Below, one piece after another: positions 1 to 20,000 of a stretch of 64,000 nucleotides of DNA. Source of the stretch: Watersipora subatra. Its lineage: Eukaryota; Bryozoa; Gymnolaemata; Cheilostomatida; Watersiporidae. The notes beneath the pieces were generated by a model, which saw only the letters and a program-made list of their open reading frames with translations, ran no database searches and was not told the origin of the DNA. The position numbers and the translations under genes were made by a program. The DNA lies in assembly GCF_963576615.1 (NCBI RefSeq), contig NC_088709.1, positions 23,080,243 to 23,144,242 of the forward strand. Reading direction: 5' to 3'. Position 1 is the first letter of the stretch. Every line of letters starts with the position of its first letter.

Positions 1-308
1 TTCTGTATTATTGGCGACCCTTACACCATATTTTACTCCGGGCTTTCTGTTAACTGACTAGGCATTGCCATGATCAAACCTCGCAATAAGTATGGGAGAT
101 GATCCATACAGGCCAGGAAAGAGATGCTCGGCATCACTACTTTATGGAACAAGGGGTTAAGTGAGAATAATTACAGCTAGCCTTCCTGCTGTACCATAAT
201 AAACTAACAAGCACTGCAGATCAACTCTTCCTCAATTAATTGCTATTGGCAGGTATCTAATTGACTCGGCAGGGCAAGTTCACCGAGAAGTTAGTCAAGG
301 CCATTCTA

Positions 309-8720
<8,412 letters not shown>

Positions 8721-8723
8721 CAT

Positions 8724-10595
8724 GAGATCTAGATGTATGTACGTACCCAAAGGGCTGTAGGTGTTGGCAGAAGTTTAGTAAATATGACTTAGTGAATGTT
8801 AATAAAGTGAAATTCCAAGCATCGAGTGTGCCCCGTATTTTTACGGGTATGGTGAAATGTCCCGAAATGCCAACTCCTACAATGTCAACTATAGTTAATG
8901 TAGACATGCATAAAAGGTTTCTGTCACAATTATCCTTGCTAGAAAAAACAAACAAAAAAAACAATAACCATACAGCTTATGTTAAAACATTGATTGGCAA
9001 CATCATTACATCGTTTAGCAATAACTGTCAATCTTTAAAAATCACTATTAGGCTCCTTCCACTACAAAGCTAATGTGCAGACATAAACATGGGATTGTTC
9101 TGAATTTATAGCTATAACACAGTCATACATACAACTAGACAGCATAAAATATTAGTACATTAGCGATTCAGTTTACTTAGTAAAAATAGTCTAATAACAC
9201 TTTCATACAGCTGATGTTCCCCACAACTATTACACTGAACACACCACTATGTACAGCTATTTTACAAACAACACAAAATATTTTTCTCGATAAAAAAATT
9301 TGCAATAATAGTTGCACCTCCAACAGTAACTCAACTTAGCTTTAGCCAAACTACACATCCACTTCGACAGGTAGCCTGACAAGAGGAAAACAGGCAAAAT
9401 TGTATGTTGTAACGCCTGGGTTTGAAAACATGAAAAATATTAAGGCATTCCTTTGTCTCAAAAATGCTTACAAATTTACGCATTTAAAGACATTCAAATA
9501 ATGTAAAGTGGTACCCAAACAGTTATCTGCATTCCACGCTCATATATTTGCTTCAAAACGACAATTTTGCTGAACAAACATGAGCATACACGGAACAACA
9601 CCAAACGCAGCAAAAATTACTTCATCTTGCACCACGAAAATAGCGCTTCTTTGTTGAACTGGTAACTGAATTCTTAACATAAGAAAAGCAAGCTTCCCAC
9701 AACGAAGTATTTGAAAAATATAACACTACCATATTAAAGCCAAACTTTACTAAATAAAAAGTTGGAACCTACTTCGTCCCAACTCACAATTGGCATAAAT
9801 CAAACACTCAAGAGTTACAAGCGTCTAAAAAAACTATACGTAGCTAAAAAATCATAAAGACAATTTTCGGCAAATATAGACATAACAATAAAATCACGTA
9901 GGAGGAAGATCGTTGGTGGTTAAAGTCAAACGACAGCAAAGAAAATTATAGCAATGCTTATAGTACAGCATGTGGTGATATAACAAGAGAAAACTATCGC
10001 CACCATGCGCCCATGAATTGTGGCAGAAGAATCGTTAGTCACAATAATAGACAACCATGATCCGTTTAAAACTGAGTCTAAACCTCAGTTCAATAGCCTT
10101 TCCCCACACCTATACCTACTATATAATCGGATAGTCTGGAACCGGTTGATGAGGGTTTAGTATAATATACGCTTCTGAAATATAATCGACGAAAATATAA
10201 TCAAAAAGTTTCAACCGGATATGCGTATTAAGGGTGTAGCATGATGTGGAACAGCCCACTCGTACGTTTTGTTTTTAGGAAACAAAACAAAATATGCAAA
10301 TATTTAATTCACAACTTCTTTAAATTGTTTATATAGTAAATTTTAATTTATTTAATTGCAAAAAATGTACCCTACAGTTTAAAAGTGTTAGATATTACTC
10401 CTTTAATAATAATAGAACACTCTCGAAAATCTAAGCTTGGTGTGGGTTAATGATTGGTCAATGACTAGCTAGTTGGACGAATAAGCACAACGCTTGGTGT
10501 GTGTAGCATTGTTGAGACACATAGCCTAGTAAACGGTAAACAGTCGATATGAAAAGGAATCGTGGAACTTTTTCTAGTTGATTTCGATCGGAAAT
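8724..10595. other. Intergenic region between divergent SERCA and TTLL9
   Basis: This 1.87 kb spacer separates the SERCA start (minus strand) from the TTLL9 start (plus strand), so it should contain both promoters. I could not place a TATA box, a CpG-rich core or 5' UTR exons with any confidence. No transposon ends or coding exons were recognised. The short open frames here are not supported. Confidence 0.5.
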
Positions 10596-11986
10596 ATGGG
10601 CAGAAAAGATCTTAAGAAAGGTATTATAGATAGACCAATTAGGTTTAGGACGTCTTTGTCTAACACCATAGCAGACGTTATGAGAGGAAGAGGATGGCAA
10701 GAAGTCACTAGTGAGAGTGCTCAGCCAAATGAGTGGGACATACATTGGTGCGACAGAGAGTGGTTGAAAGAAAACTATGATCACACATACTTTCAAGAAC
10801 ATGTGAGAATTTGCCACTTCAGAAATCATTATGAGCTGACACGCAAAAACTTGATGGTAAAGAATCTTCGAAGAATGAAAAAGCTTGTAGAGAGAGAAAA
10901 TGGTAAAATGTCAGGGCAAGCCTTTGAGTTTTATCCAACAACCTTTGAGCTTCCATCTGAATACCATATCTTTGTTGAAGAATTCAAGAGGTTTCTGGGA
11001 CACATTTGGATAATGAAACCAGTAGCAAAATCTCAAGGGAAGGGTATCTTTTTGTTTAAAAAGTTGAAAGACATAACAGACTGGAAAAAAGGAGAGTATA
11101 GCGCTAACCCAGACCCTTCAATCCCTACACCTGAAACGTATGTTGTTCAGAGATACATTCACAATCCATATTTAATTAATGGAAGAAAATTTGACATTAG
11201 AGTTTATGTGCTGGTGACATCTTACAACCCTCTCAAAGCCTGGTTGTACAGAAGCGGGTTTGCTCGGTTCTCCAACCAGAGATACTCTCTCGAGTCAATA
11301 GATGACTCATATGTTCACCTGACCAATGTGGCGATTCAAAAAACAGCCCCTGACTATGACCCTGAAAAAGGAAGCAAATGGTCGCTGCAGCAGTTGAGGC
11401 GATATCTCACGGCTAGACATGGAAGGGAAGCTGTTGACAAAACATTTTCAGAGATGGATAACATATTCATCAAGTGCTTACAAAGTGTGCAAAAAGTCAT
11501 CATTAATGATAAACATTGCTTTGAAATGTATGGCTTCGACATTTTGCTTGATGAAAACCTAAAGCCCTGGCTGATAGAAATCAATGCATCTCCATCACTA
11601 ACAGCAAGCAGTGGAGAAGATTATATGCTTAAGTATGGGCTCCTCACCGACGTCCTCAATGTTATTGATCTGGAAGGCAGGCTGAGTGGAAAAGAAAAAC
11701 GAGTGGGAGGTGAACACTTTGATTTTTAAAATCTATTTGCTTCTGACAAATAAATTTATATCTATACAAATTACATAAATATATTTATGTATACATATAT
11801 ATATATATATATTTATTAATGTTGGAGACGCTAGTTTTGTAAAGAACAATACAACAAACACTCGATACACCATGTGCAGAGTGAATTAAAATTTAATATA
11901 AAAAAATATATATAAAGCACACTAACAACTAAGAGCTCTATATATCTTATATTATATATATATATATTATACTCTATACACTATAC

Positions 11987-12017
<31 letters not shown>

Positions 12018-12442
12018 CAATGCTGGTCGTTCATCGTTGTATATGTCCATCTATAGCTATTAAAATCTTAGCATATAGAATTCGTAAAGCAGAAGATTTG
12101 ATCTCCAAATCGTCCGCCAGTATGACACCTTACTAAGTCACACGAGCGTGATAGATTCGCTGGGCAATATATGTCGCTATATGGGAGCAAATAGGCTACC
12201 GCTTTTGGTCATGACACAAAGTGATGGCGTAATGCCGTGAGAAGTGGTAGCTCTTACAAGTAAGCTTGCTCAAATTATCCATTGGCAATGTACCAAGCTA
12301 ATAGCAAGTGGCAGGCAACTCTAATTATCTCTCATTGTTTATAAGCTGATTGTTTATAACCGGGTAGCACATCTAGTATATATTTATATGTTTATATATA
12401 CACTATACCATATATATTCATATGTTTATACATGTATGTATA

Positions 12443-12481
<39 letters not shown>

Positions 12482-13611
12482 TATGTTTGTTATATACATG
12501 TATATGTAGCATGCAGAGCACTTAGCTGTTCGCTTTCTTTATATTTTATATTATGCTATAACTCACTCTGCACATATATACAGCTATATATTTGGTAAGA
12601 AATTTATTAAAACTTGACTAAGCAAAAATTACTAAAAGTTTCATATTACACAAAAGGTGTGTAACACTCATCAGATAAAATGCTTAGTGAGGACTATACA
12701 CAAAGTTCTGCATTAGCTGGTAAACTAAAATAAAAGCTCAGGTATTAAAACCTACTAAAAAAATTAAAAGTAGATGGATAGGTTCCATTATGTAACGCTA
12801 TTTCGTAAAAGATGTTTCTTAGAATGTCTACACGTGGATATTAGTTCACTGAGTTTGTTTAGAGTTGCCTTCTCAGGTCTTTAAATGATGAAATATTTTT
12901 CCAAAGTACATAATTTGCAATTTCCGCTGTTTTTAAAGTAAGGCTTGGCGTATGATAAAGTGTGTGAATAAGGCTTGGCGTTTTTATCATATCGAGTGTT
13001 ACATACCTTTTGTGTAATATGAAACTTTTTGTAATTTTTGCTTAGTCAAATTTTAATAAATTTCTTACCAAATTTATAGTAAGCTCTACTTTAGTATCGA
13101 GCACTTTATGCTGACTTATAGCCTATACTTTATTACATATACAGCTATATGTATAAGCAAGCTTAGTAGAAAAGTTTTACTTTGATGATTGTTGTATGTA
13201 TGAAGCCTGATGTGGTATCAACTTTTGCTATAGAGAATATCAAATAAAATCATATCTGAAATCATATAGTAGTCTGAGTGCTCACACCATTGTGTTGTAT
13301 GTCATTATCCGTATTAATCTCAAGGACATATACATACATTAATTCATTCCAATGGCGGCCTTAAATTATATTCCCTTGTAATCTTGTAACTATGTTTTTA
13401 AGCATTTTTATTACTGGTTCTTGTAGGGTTTGATTTGATTTGGGACGATGGACAAGTTATGGAAGATGACAGCCTTTGGGATGCAGTCTGCATTTCATCA
13501 GAAACTCCCAACTCATTTCTTGGTTGCTACAATGATGATAGAGAAGAACAGCTAGCCAAGCTATACAAGTCACTCGCTCTCACGAAGGCTAAACAATCTG
13601 CTGCTTCATAG
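10596..13611 (+). CDS. TTLL9: Tubulin polyglutamylase TTLL9-like
   Basis: Tubulin-tyrosine-ligase-like enzyme expected to add glutamate chains to tubulin tails in cilia and flagella. Coding exons are 10596-11709 and 13427-13611, joined in phase 1 ([13 protein letters not shown]), giving 432 residues, close to human TTLL9. The ATP-grasp signatures are complete: [14 protein letters not shown] at 141-154, the [11 protein letters not shown] strand at 197-207, HLTNVAIQK at 241-249, and the Mg-binding DILLDE and EINASPSL at 315-335. The N-terminal WDIHWCD and [13 protein letters not shown] segments are also typical. The start at 10596 is the first ATG in frame; an open frame extends upstream without one. 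The first 371 residues sit in a single exon although vertebrate TTLL9 is split into many; only the 3'-most intron remains. An ATTAAA about 300 bp after the stop is a weak poly(A) candidate. Confidence 0.93.
11785..12480. repeat. TA microsatellites flanking a SINE-like repeat in the TTLL9 intron
   Basis: Runs of (TA)n lie at about 11785-11812, 11940-12012 and 12440-12475. Between the second and third is a repeat copy (about 12015-12375) starting near tgctggtcgttcatcgttg and ending in ttataaccgggtagcac, related to the copies near 20060 and 54060. It carries the word gcagaagatttgatct seen in the 54 kb copy. Confidence 0.65.
12590..13073. mobile_element. Short inverted-repeat element (MITE) in the TTLL9 intron
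   Basis: The left end atttggtaagaaatttatta is repeated inverted at the right end (taataaatttcttaccaaat). The arms extend about 80 bp inwards and include cttgactaagcaaaaatt and catattacacaaaaggt. Total length is about 484 bp and nothing is coded. This looks like a non-autonomous DNA transposon; the superfamily cannot be assigned because the target duplication is obscured by flanking TA. Confidence 0.75.
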
Positions 13612-15029
13612 CCTTGTCGTCTCTTGGAGCAAGGTCAACGTTGTCTTACAAAAGCAAACAAGATTAGTAATGGTGTACTCTAAGAGTCATTCAAAATCAT
13701 CATAAGACAAATACTTCACTTATAATCTCACGTATTTTATGAAAACTTGTTAATGAAATTAGCTATGAATACAATAGTGTGAAATATTCATGCCAGGGTG
13801 ACCTCGCTTGCGTAAAATTGAGGGAGTTGTTTACACACTTGCGAAGTACGACAACTTCTAGAAAGTGTGTGACAATTTTTTTAATCCACTGTCTGTAACC
13901 AATTTTCAAAAATTAAATGTATCTGAGTTTTTTAAATTTTATAATCATGGTCTTTTTTTGTTTATTTATTTAAATATATATGAGTTCTGATATCTACAAT
14001 CAAGCGATTTTACCTCTTCTGTTCACATATTTTATTATAGTCAACAGCCATTTCACTTGTGGATGTAAGCTCGGCATGTTTGAACTGAACTTCATGCAAG
14101 GATTGTTTTGAATTTCATTATTTAAGATACTAGTTGAAGTCCTACAACAGGCTAAAGTAATACAGCACATAACAGCTTGCCCCTGAGGTATTACATTTTG
14201 ATTAGTATTATGATATAATCGCTAATAAAAAACTTATTTTCATTGTGTACACTTTGTGGTCACATATCATATCTCACTCTTTTGCAGTTAGTCGAGGTGA
14301 CTAAGACTGTCTATGATTGTAGCTTACATAGATTGTTCCATAGAGCTGCATGCAAGGGTTGAAATGATTTCTGGCTTTCGCTGAGTCAGATTCACTCTTT
14401 TGACAGGAAGGATATGGTGAGAACAGAGTGAGACATGTTAGTATTTCTATCCTGTTACAGTGGCTAACCGATAGATCGGCTTTTTTATTCGCATCCTCTG
14501 AATACTGCCATATGTCATCTAATGGCAAGTAAACATGGCATTACTTGTTTATTTCAAAGCGCCGTTATAAACAAATTTTACGAAAGTGTGAATATCTTTG
14601 ATGGCTTCAAAAAGTTTACAAGTCAATCACATAAGTTCTCCAGAGTCTACGATTGGGCTAAAAAACCAGCTTGTACTCTATTTGATGTATATATGTAATT
14701 AAGGTAATAAAGATATATTTAAAATATACTACAGTTGTGTTACTAAATCTATATAATTTTATGCAAAGGCAGCCCACAACCTTGCATTAAAAGAATTTGA
14801 CGGGAAGAATTTGTTATATTTAGTTTAAACTTTAAAGCATAATTTAAACCTCCAAAAAGAACCTAATGGAAAATGAAATAAAAACGTAGTTATGATGTAC
14901 TGCATATCTTCAGCTCATTCTAGAATTGAAACAATATTTTCAGTTAATTGAACCTAAACCTAAAATTATATTGTAGTTTGTAAGCTGGTAGTCTCGTGCA
15001 CCGGGAGAGATCATCTCGTGTAATCAGTA

Positions 15030-15135
15030 TGTCCGCGATCATTCCACACCGCTGCAATGTGGTTCAGTGATGCAGTTGATAGTGCGCTTGGCTGCAAATC
15101 TGCATACCCAAGTTCAATTCTTGTGTGATGTAATC
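15030..15135 (+). repeat. tRNA-derived SINE head (tRNA-Cys-like)
   Basis: The segment tggttcagtgatgcagttga followed by tagtgcgcttggctgcaaat resembles a tRNA D-arm (A box) and anticodon arm with GCA in the loop. An RNA polymerase III B box, agttcaattc, lies at 15111-15120. The acceptor stem does not pair well, so I take this as a SINE and not a working tRNA gene. Confidence 0.55.
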
Positions 15136-15399
15136 CATTTCCTAATGCTTTAAAATTGCAAAATTGCTAAAAGTTTACCAACCATAACCACCCATCTACA
15201 AAGTTTCCATAGTTTTGTCAGTTTGTTTGTTTTCTTTCACATTAAATCGTGACATAATAAGATTATAGAAAAAGTAAGGTGCAATGTGGGGCCATATGCG
15301 CAGTAGCATGGCTATTGGAGGTACAGAGCCCGAGTTAACATATGAGATTGATTGTCAATGAAAAAAACAAGGTTGTCTAAGCGATAGAAACAGGAGCAA

Positions 15400-15560
15400 A
15401 TCTATCCCAGAGAGTCCAGCAAGTACTGCTTCAAAGCAGCTCTAACACCATCATGACTACTAATTTTCCTCAGCCAAATTGGCAAGGAATTCCATGCTGA
15501 TGACACGATAAGCAACCCACCTATGGCCACCAGTAGAGGAGGGTGAAAGAGGTAATGAAA
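15400..15560 (-). pseudogene. Possible non-LTR retrotransposon ORF2 C-terminal remnant
   Basis: On the minus strand the end of an open frame reads SAWNSLPIWLRKISS, then further residues including LKQYLLDSLG, then a stop. The pattern WNSLP..LR followed about 15 residues later by L..YLL is characteristic of the C-terminus of LINE-type reverse transcriptases. No reverse transcriptase core is present upstream, so only a 3' remnant can be claimed. Confidence 0.4.
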
Positions 15561-16419
15561 ATAAGGAATGACGAGTGTTGTAACGTGTTGACAAGTTAGT
15601 TTGAGATTTAAATTGTGTGAGATTTTAATAGTTTCATGCTTGGTATATAATATATATAATAATATATAATATATATAATATAATATATAATATTCAAAAC
15701 TTTGATCTTCTGGTAGAAAATTGATCAACCAGAAAACAGAAGGAAATCCTCAGATGCTCACATAAGAAAACAGGCAAATTTTAAAGTTTCAGCCAATCAC
15801 AGAGCTTGATACAGAATTGCCCAATTAGAAGCTAGTCGACACTGACTGATCAATTTTTAAACTTTTTTTCTGATTGGTGACACTCATTCAGTCACCAAAT
15901 GCCCCTCCTGTACTAGTATTGCTGTTGCATTAATTCTTGTCATTCGCGAGACTTAACACGAAAAATTGTTCTTTTTTCAAATTAATTTGTATTTTTTAAG
16001 GCATTTGCTCTATTCAATATATTTTTGATCAAACCACTTGTGGAAGCTTTTTTGGTTTGGTTTTCAAGGAATGTGGTAAGTAATTTGCCCTGATGCAATG
16101 AAGTCTATAGTGAATAAAAGTCAGAAACAAGGCTGCTTAAGTTAGATACATAACTAAATACATCACTGGAGCACACGAGGGTAAACGAAGTTCTTTGTCT
16201 GGCCGAGGAGAGAGAGAATGTGAATCACGCATCGTGAATTTTAAAAACGTACAGCGTACATTTTAAAAGCTTTTTTTTTTAAAACAAGATGCAGCTCACA
16301 GAAAAACTCGGGTCGCTAAAAAACTTGACTATTATGTCGCTAAAACGTTGAGAAAAAAGATTGCACATCCCAGCAATTGAACCAAGTGCATTCGAAATTT
16401 CTCGTGAATAAATATTCGA

Positions 16420-16566
16420 AGGAGTATCATACAGACATTCATTGTATCATATCAGGGTGTAGCCTCAGTGAGATACAATATAAGCTAAAAGCAAACACCT
16501 ACTCATGTTTCTAGAAGAGCCATAATCGAATGTTTATTCTGCAATTTCTTGAGACTATTTAAAAAT
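16420..16566 (-). pseudogene. Displaced MED15 fragment (exon end plus intron)
   Basis: About 147 bp here match 23550-23696 with a few substitutions. They cover the last 63 bp of the MED15 exon at 23634-23830, its splice donor and about 84 bp of the following intron. Presence of intron sequence shows a DNA-level copy and not a processed one. At the exon border the donor-adjacent cccatg has become ctcatg, turning the last Trp codon into a stop in this copy. It lies 0.5 kb upstream of the cGAS-like gene. Confidence 0.88.
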
Positions 16567-17088
16567 TTATAATTTATAAAAATTTATTTAAAAATTTTAT
16601 AATAATTTATAAAAATTTATAAAAAAGTATGTATATATATTATATATATAATATATCCAATTTGTAGAATGCTGTTTGTTGTCACTGAAGGAAATACTAA
16701 TTTGAACAGTCTCTGAATTTTTTGATGTCAGCGGTTTCCCATGCCTATCATCATTTTTTATTGACAGTCCAGAAAGTTCAATTCTAAAACAGGAGTAATG
16801 AGTAAACTACATTATCAGTAAAACCGACAATGCAACAAAAACATTGGTCAATACGCAAGTAGCTTAGGGCTAGGATCTAAGGCTTTGCCATAAACGCACT
16901 ACTTGGGAATTTATCATTGCGCAAGTGTTTCTCTGTAGGCGAATGCATGGTGTTAGGCCAGTTAGTGAAGTCCATGGTACAAGACATTCAACTCTTTCGG
17001 AGCGTGAAGCTCAAAAGAATTTAATAGTGAGTCATAAAACAAGGGTGGGCAGTGTTAGCGGGTGAGAGCTATAAGGAAGAGCTACACA

Positions 17089-20000
17089 ATGAGTAGTAGT
17101 AGAGGGCTGCTAGTAGACCATGCCAGTGGAGAAACTCACAACGCTTTATTAGCCTTACTACTCAACAACTTCAAGGAGCTGTCATGGAAGCACCCAACGG
17201 AAACAAGCCTCGACACTCAGGATTATGGTATTCAGCTTATTCAGAGAGTTTTGGAACCGCTAGAGGTTAATATTCTGCCAACGGGAAGTACAGCTGAAAA
17301 TGTATGTTCAGTATATATAGGACATTCAGAGTTTGGTCTACCCATCCTGTATAGCGCAGAGTCAGATATAATGGCTGTCATAGATATTTGCAAGCTGTTA
17401 GATGAATCTCTAACCTACAGCATATCCGCAACTGACTGCGAAAGCCCTTGCTTTATTAGAATTGAGTTGCTAAAGACAGGCATACCATCTAAACACGAGA
17501 ACTATAACGGAGGAGTGCTTTTGATGTATTCGTCTTATAAAGAGGGCGAGAAAAGTTATCTATCACCTCATTTATTCATAAATCGGTGTCGAGAGCGAAT
17601 GGAGATGTCCTCCATTCTCGTGAAAGTGGAAAAACCTCAGATTTTCAGAACATACGATATTTTTGAACATGGACCCGCAATACAAATAAAGGAAACCCGA
17701 TCGCTAGTACAATACACATACTATCCAAAGTCAACAAACCCGTACAGCGCTCAAGAAGACCGACGGTTTAATGAGTCAGATGTGGACATTGTTCCAGCGC
17801 TCCTGCTTCCCGAATGGCCTTCTTTAGCAGCCGAATGGATCACCCGACCAAGAAAGTGGCCACCACAGAAGCTCGTAGACGAGATAACTTCCTTTGGAGT
17901 AATGGTAGTGTGCAAGCCACCACGAGGAGGCAACAAACTTACTGATTGGAGGTTGTCATTTTCAAAGGCAGAAGTTTTGTTGCTGTCTGACACAGAGCTG
18001 CCTTGCAAGCAGCACGCTCATAAAATATTCAAATACATTGTGAAGCACCTGGCAGGTCTACCAGCAGTACTGAATAGTTATCACTGCAAAAGTATCACCC
18101 TATGGGCTTGTGAAAGGCATCAACCAAGTTATTGGTGTTGGGAAAATCTTTCACGCTGCGTTTTTGGTAAGTTTGTTCCACTGTTCGAGTTTTGTGTACT
18201 AACTTGCAAGAGACATTATTATAACTAGAAATTCCCCTGTCATACAGCCCACGACCAAAGTGATAATGGAAAAAGAAAGGGTACTGCTGGTTGAGAAATG
18301 CAATATTAGCAGTCAAATGGCACTGCAGTGCAATAGGAGAACTGCAATGGTAGCTGCAATGGTAGCTGTAATTTACTAGGTGTTATTATGTACAACAAAC
18401 AGTAATAATGAAAGGAAAATATTATATGTTTATATCTCTCTGATATATCTTATATCTCTTTGATCTTGTAAATTCAAATGATTATTCTTATAACTAAATG
18501 TCATAATAATCTTCTAAAACTGAATAATTATTCTTACAATTAAATATTGTAATAATCTTATAAGAATCGTTTAAAAAATCTCATCGTCATTTCCTTTACT
18601 TTCACTGCTTTGGACATCCGTTGGAATACCAAAGTACTCATTATAAGTGTCCAAAATGTCAAAGTCCTGTAGAATCGGCAAAAAGAAACGGTTTACTTTT
18701 CAGTACTTCTACGTTAATTACAGAAACCTTCGGCAATTGGACAATGCCATAGACTGACGAAATGTGTACGTTTTTCTCGTGAAATGCGCACGACTTAATG
18801 GTTCTATTCTCTGTCGCACGGCCTTATCAGCGTTTCGTTGGCCGGTCTTAATTTTGATTAAAACAGGCTTGTCAAGTTTTTATTGCAATTTTAGGCCAAA
18901 TTAATCTGTATATTTATGTATAATCCAATCAGATTGGTTAGTTTTAGGATATTGCGTCAATTTTTCAAAGACTCGGTAACATATTTAAATATGTTTTGTA
19001 TCATTATTATAATTAAACGACTCTACACAAAAATGGTTAAATCTTTTGATGGGATTTCGGTAAAAGGGTTTGGTAACAGCCGTTGACGGATAATTTTTCG
19101 GGAGTTGTGTGCACATATGCATTTATCATAAAGCTCCCAAACAATCGCTTTGCTCGTGTTTGGTCATGGGATTACATCTTTATAATAATAAGAGCCGTGT
19201 TCATATGTCCGAAGCTCCATTTGAAGGTCGTAAAAAAGATTACTTCATACAGGATTTGAACCCACACCCATCGCACTACCACCTGCACCAATCATTCACC
19301 TTCCTGGATGATATAATTATTGTACATTTAGTTATTTTCTGTGCCTTATCGGTGCACCTGACGGTCTCTCACGACATTCAAAACTACCACGGTGCTGGTA
19401 TATATCAGGACTAAAGTATATCGTGTGAATACTTCATGACTTACAAACTATTCAACGTTGTATACACTTCAGTTGAAAAGTTGCAAATAAAATCATTTTG
19501 TTCGCAATCTACTCGCTAGTAAGCCAAGAAAGTTTCCCCAGTGAAGTTTCTGGCATTGAGCTACAACCAAAAAGGTACTTTGTACAAAAGGTGTGAAGCA
19601 ATTTTTGGGATTTTTTTAAATTCTAGTTTGTACTAACCATCAGCTTTCTGTTTCATATTTTATGATTGAATTTTACTTAAAATGTAAAACTTATGTTACA
19701 ACTTAAATAGGATAATTAAATATAATGATAAGTCTTGATAATAATTCAGGTTGTAAGTGTATTTAAAAAGAATGTTAGGCTATTACAACGCTTTAATGCA
19801 TAACCAGTCCCCTACAGTATGGCACAACTGGAACCTAAAAGCCTAATGCTAGTGCATAATAAAAATCCCAGCAATTATTTTTTGTACAAACGTAAGTACC
19901 CAACTACAAATATCTTTCTGTAAACAGCAAACCAGATGAGTTGCTTGGCTGAAAAATGTTTTATCAAATGATCAACAGTGATCATATCTTACTCAGCTCT

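Larger units (their letters stand above)
13612..17088. other. Intergenic region between TTLL9 and the cGAS-like gene
   Basis: This 3.5 kb spacer holds a tRNA-derived SINE (about 15030-15135), a possible non-LTR retrotransposon remnant (about 15400-15560, minus), AT-rich repeats near 15650-15695 and 16560-16655, and a displaced fragment of MED15 (16420-16566). The promoter of the cGAS-like gene must lie near its right end but could not be recognised. Confidence 0.55.

Noticed and set aside
10458-10829. 123-codon open frame on the minus strand
   Set aside because: It is antisense to the start of TTLL9, whose own reading is strongly conserved; it is a shadow.
15050-15130. Working tRNA-Cys gene
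   Set aside because: The A and B boxes are present but the acceptor and T stems do not pair and the spacing is off; a SINE explains it better.
19540-19620. Exon-like plus-strand stretch SQESFPSEVSGIELQPK in the cGAS-like intron
   Set aside because: Exons 1 and 2 already join in phase within the Mab-21 domain, and no acceptor or homology supports an extra exon.
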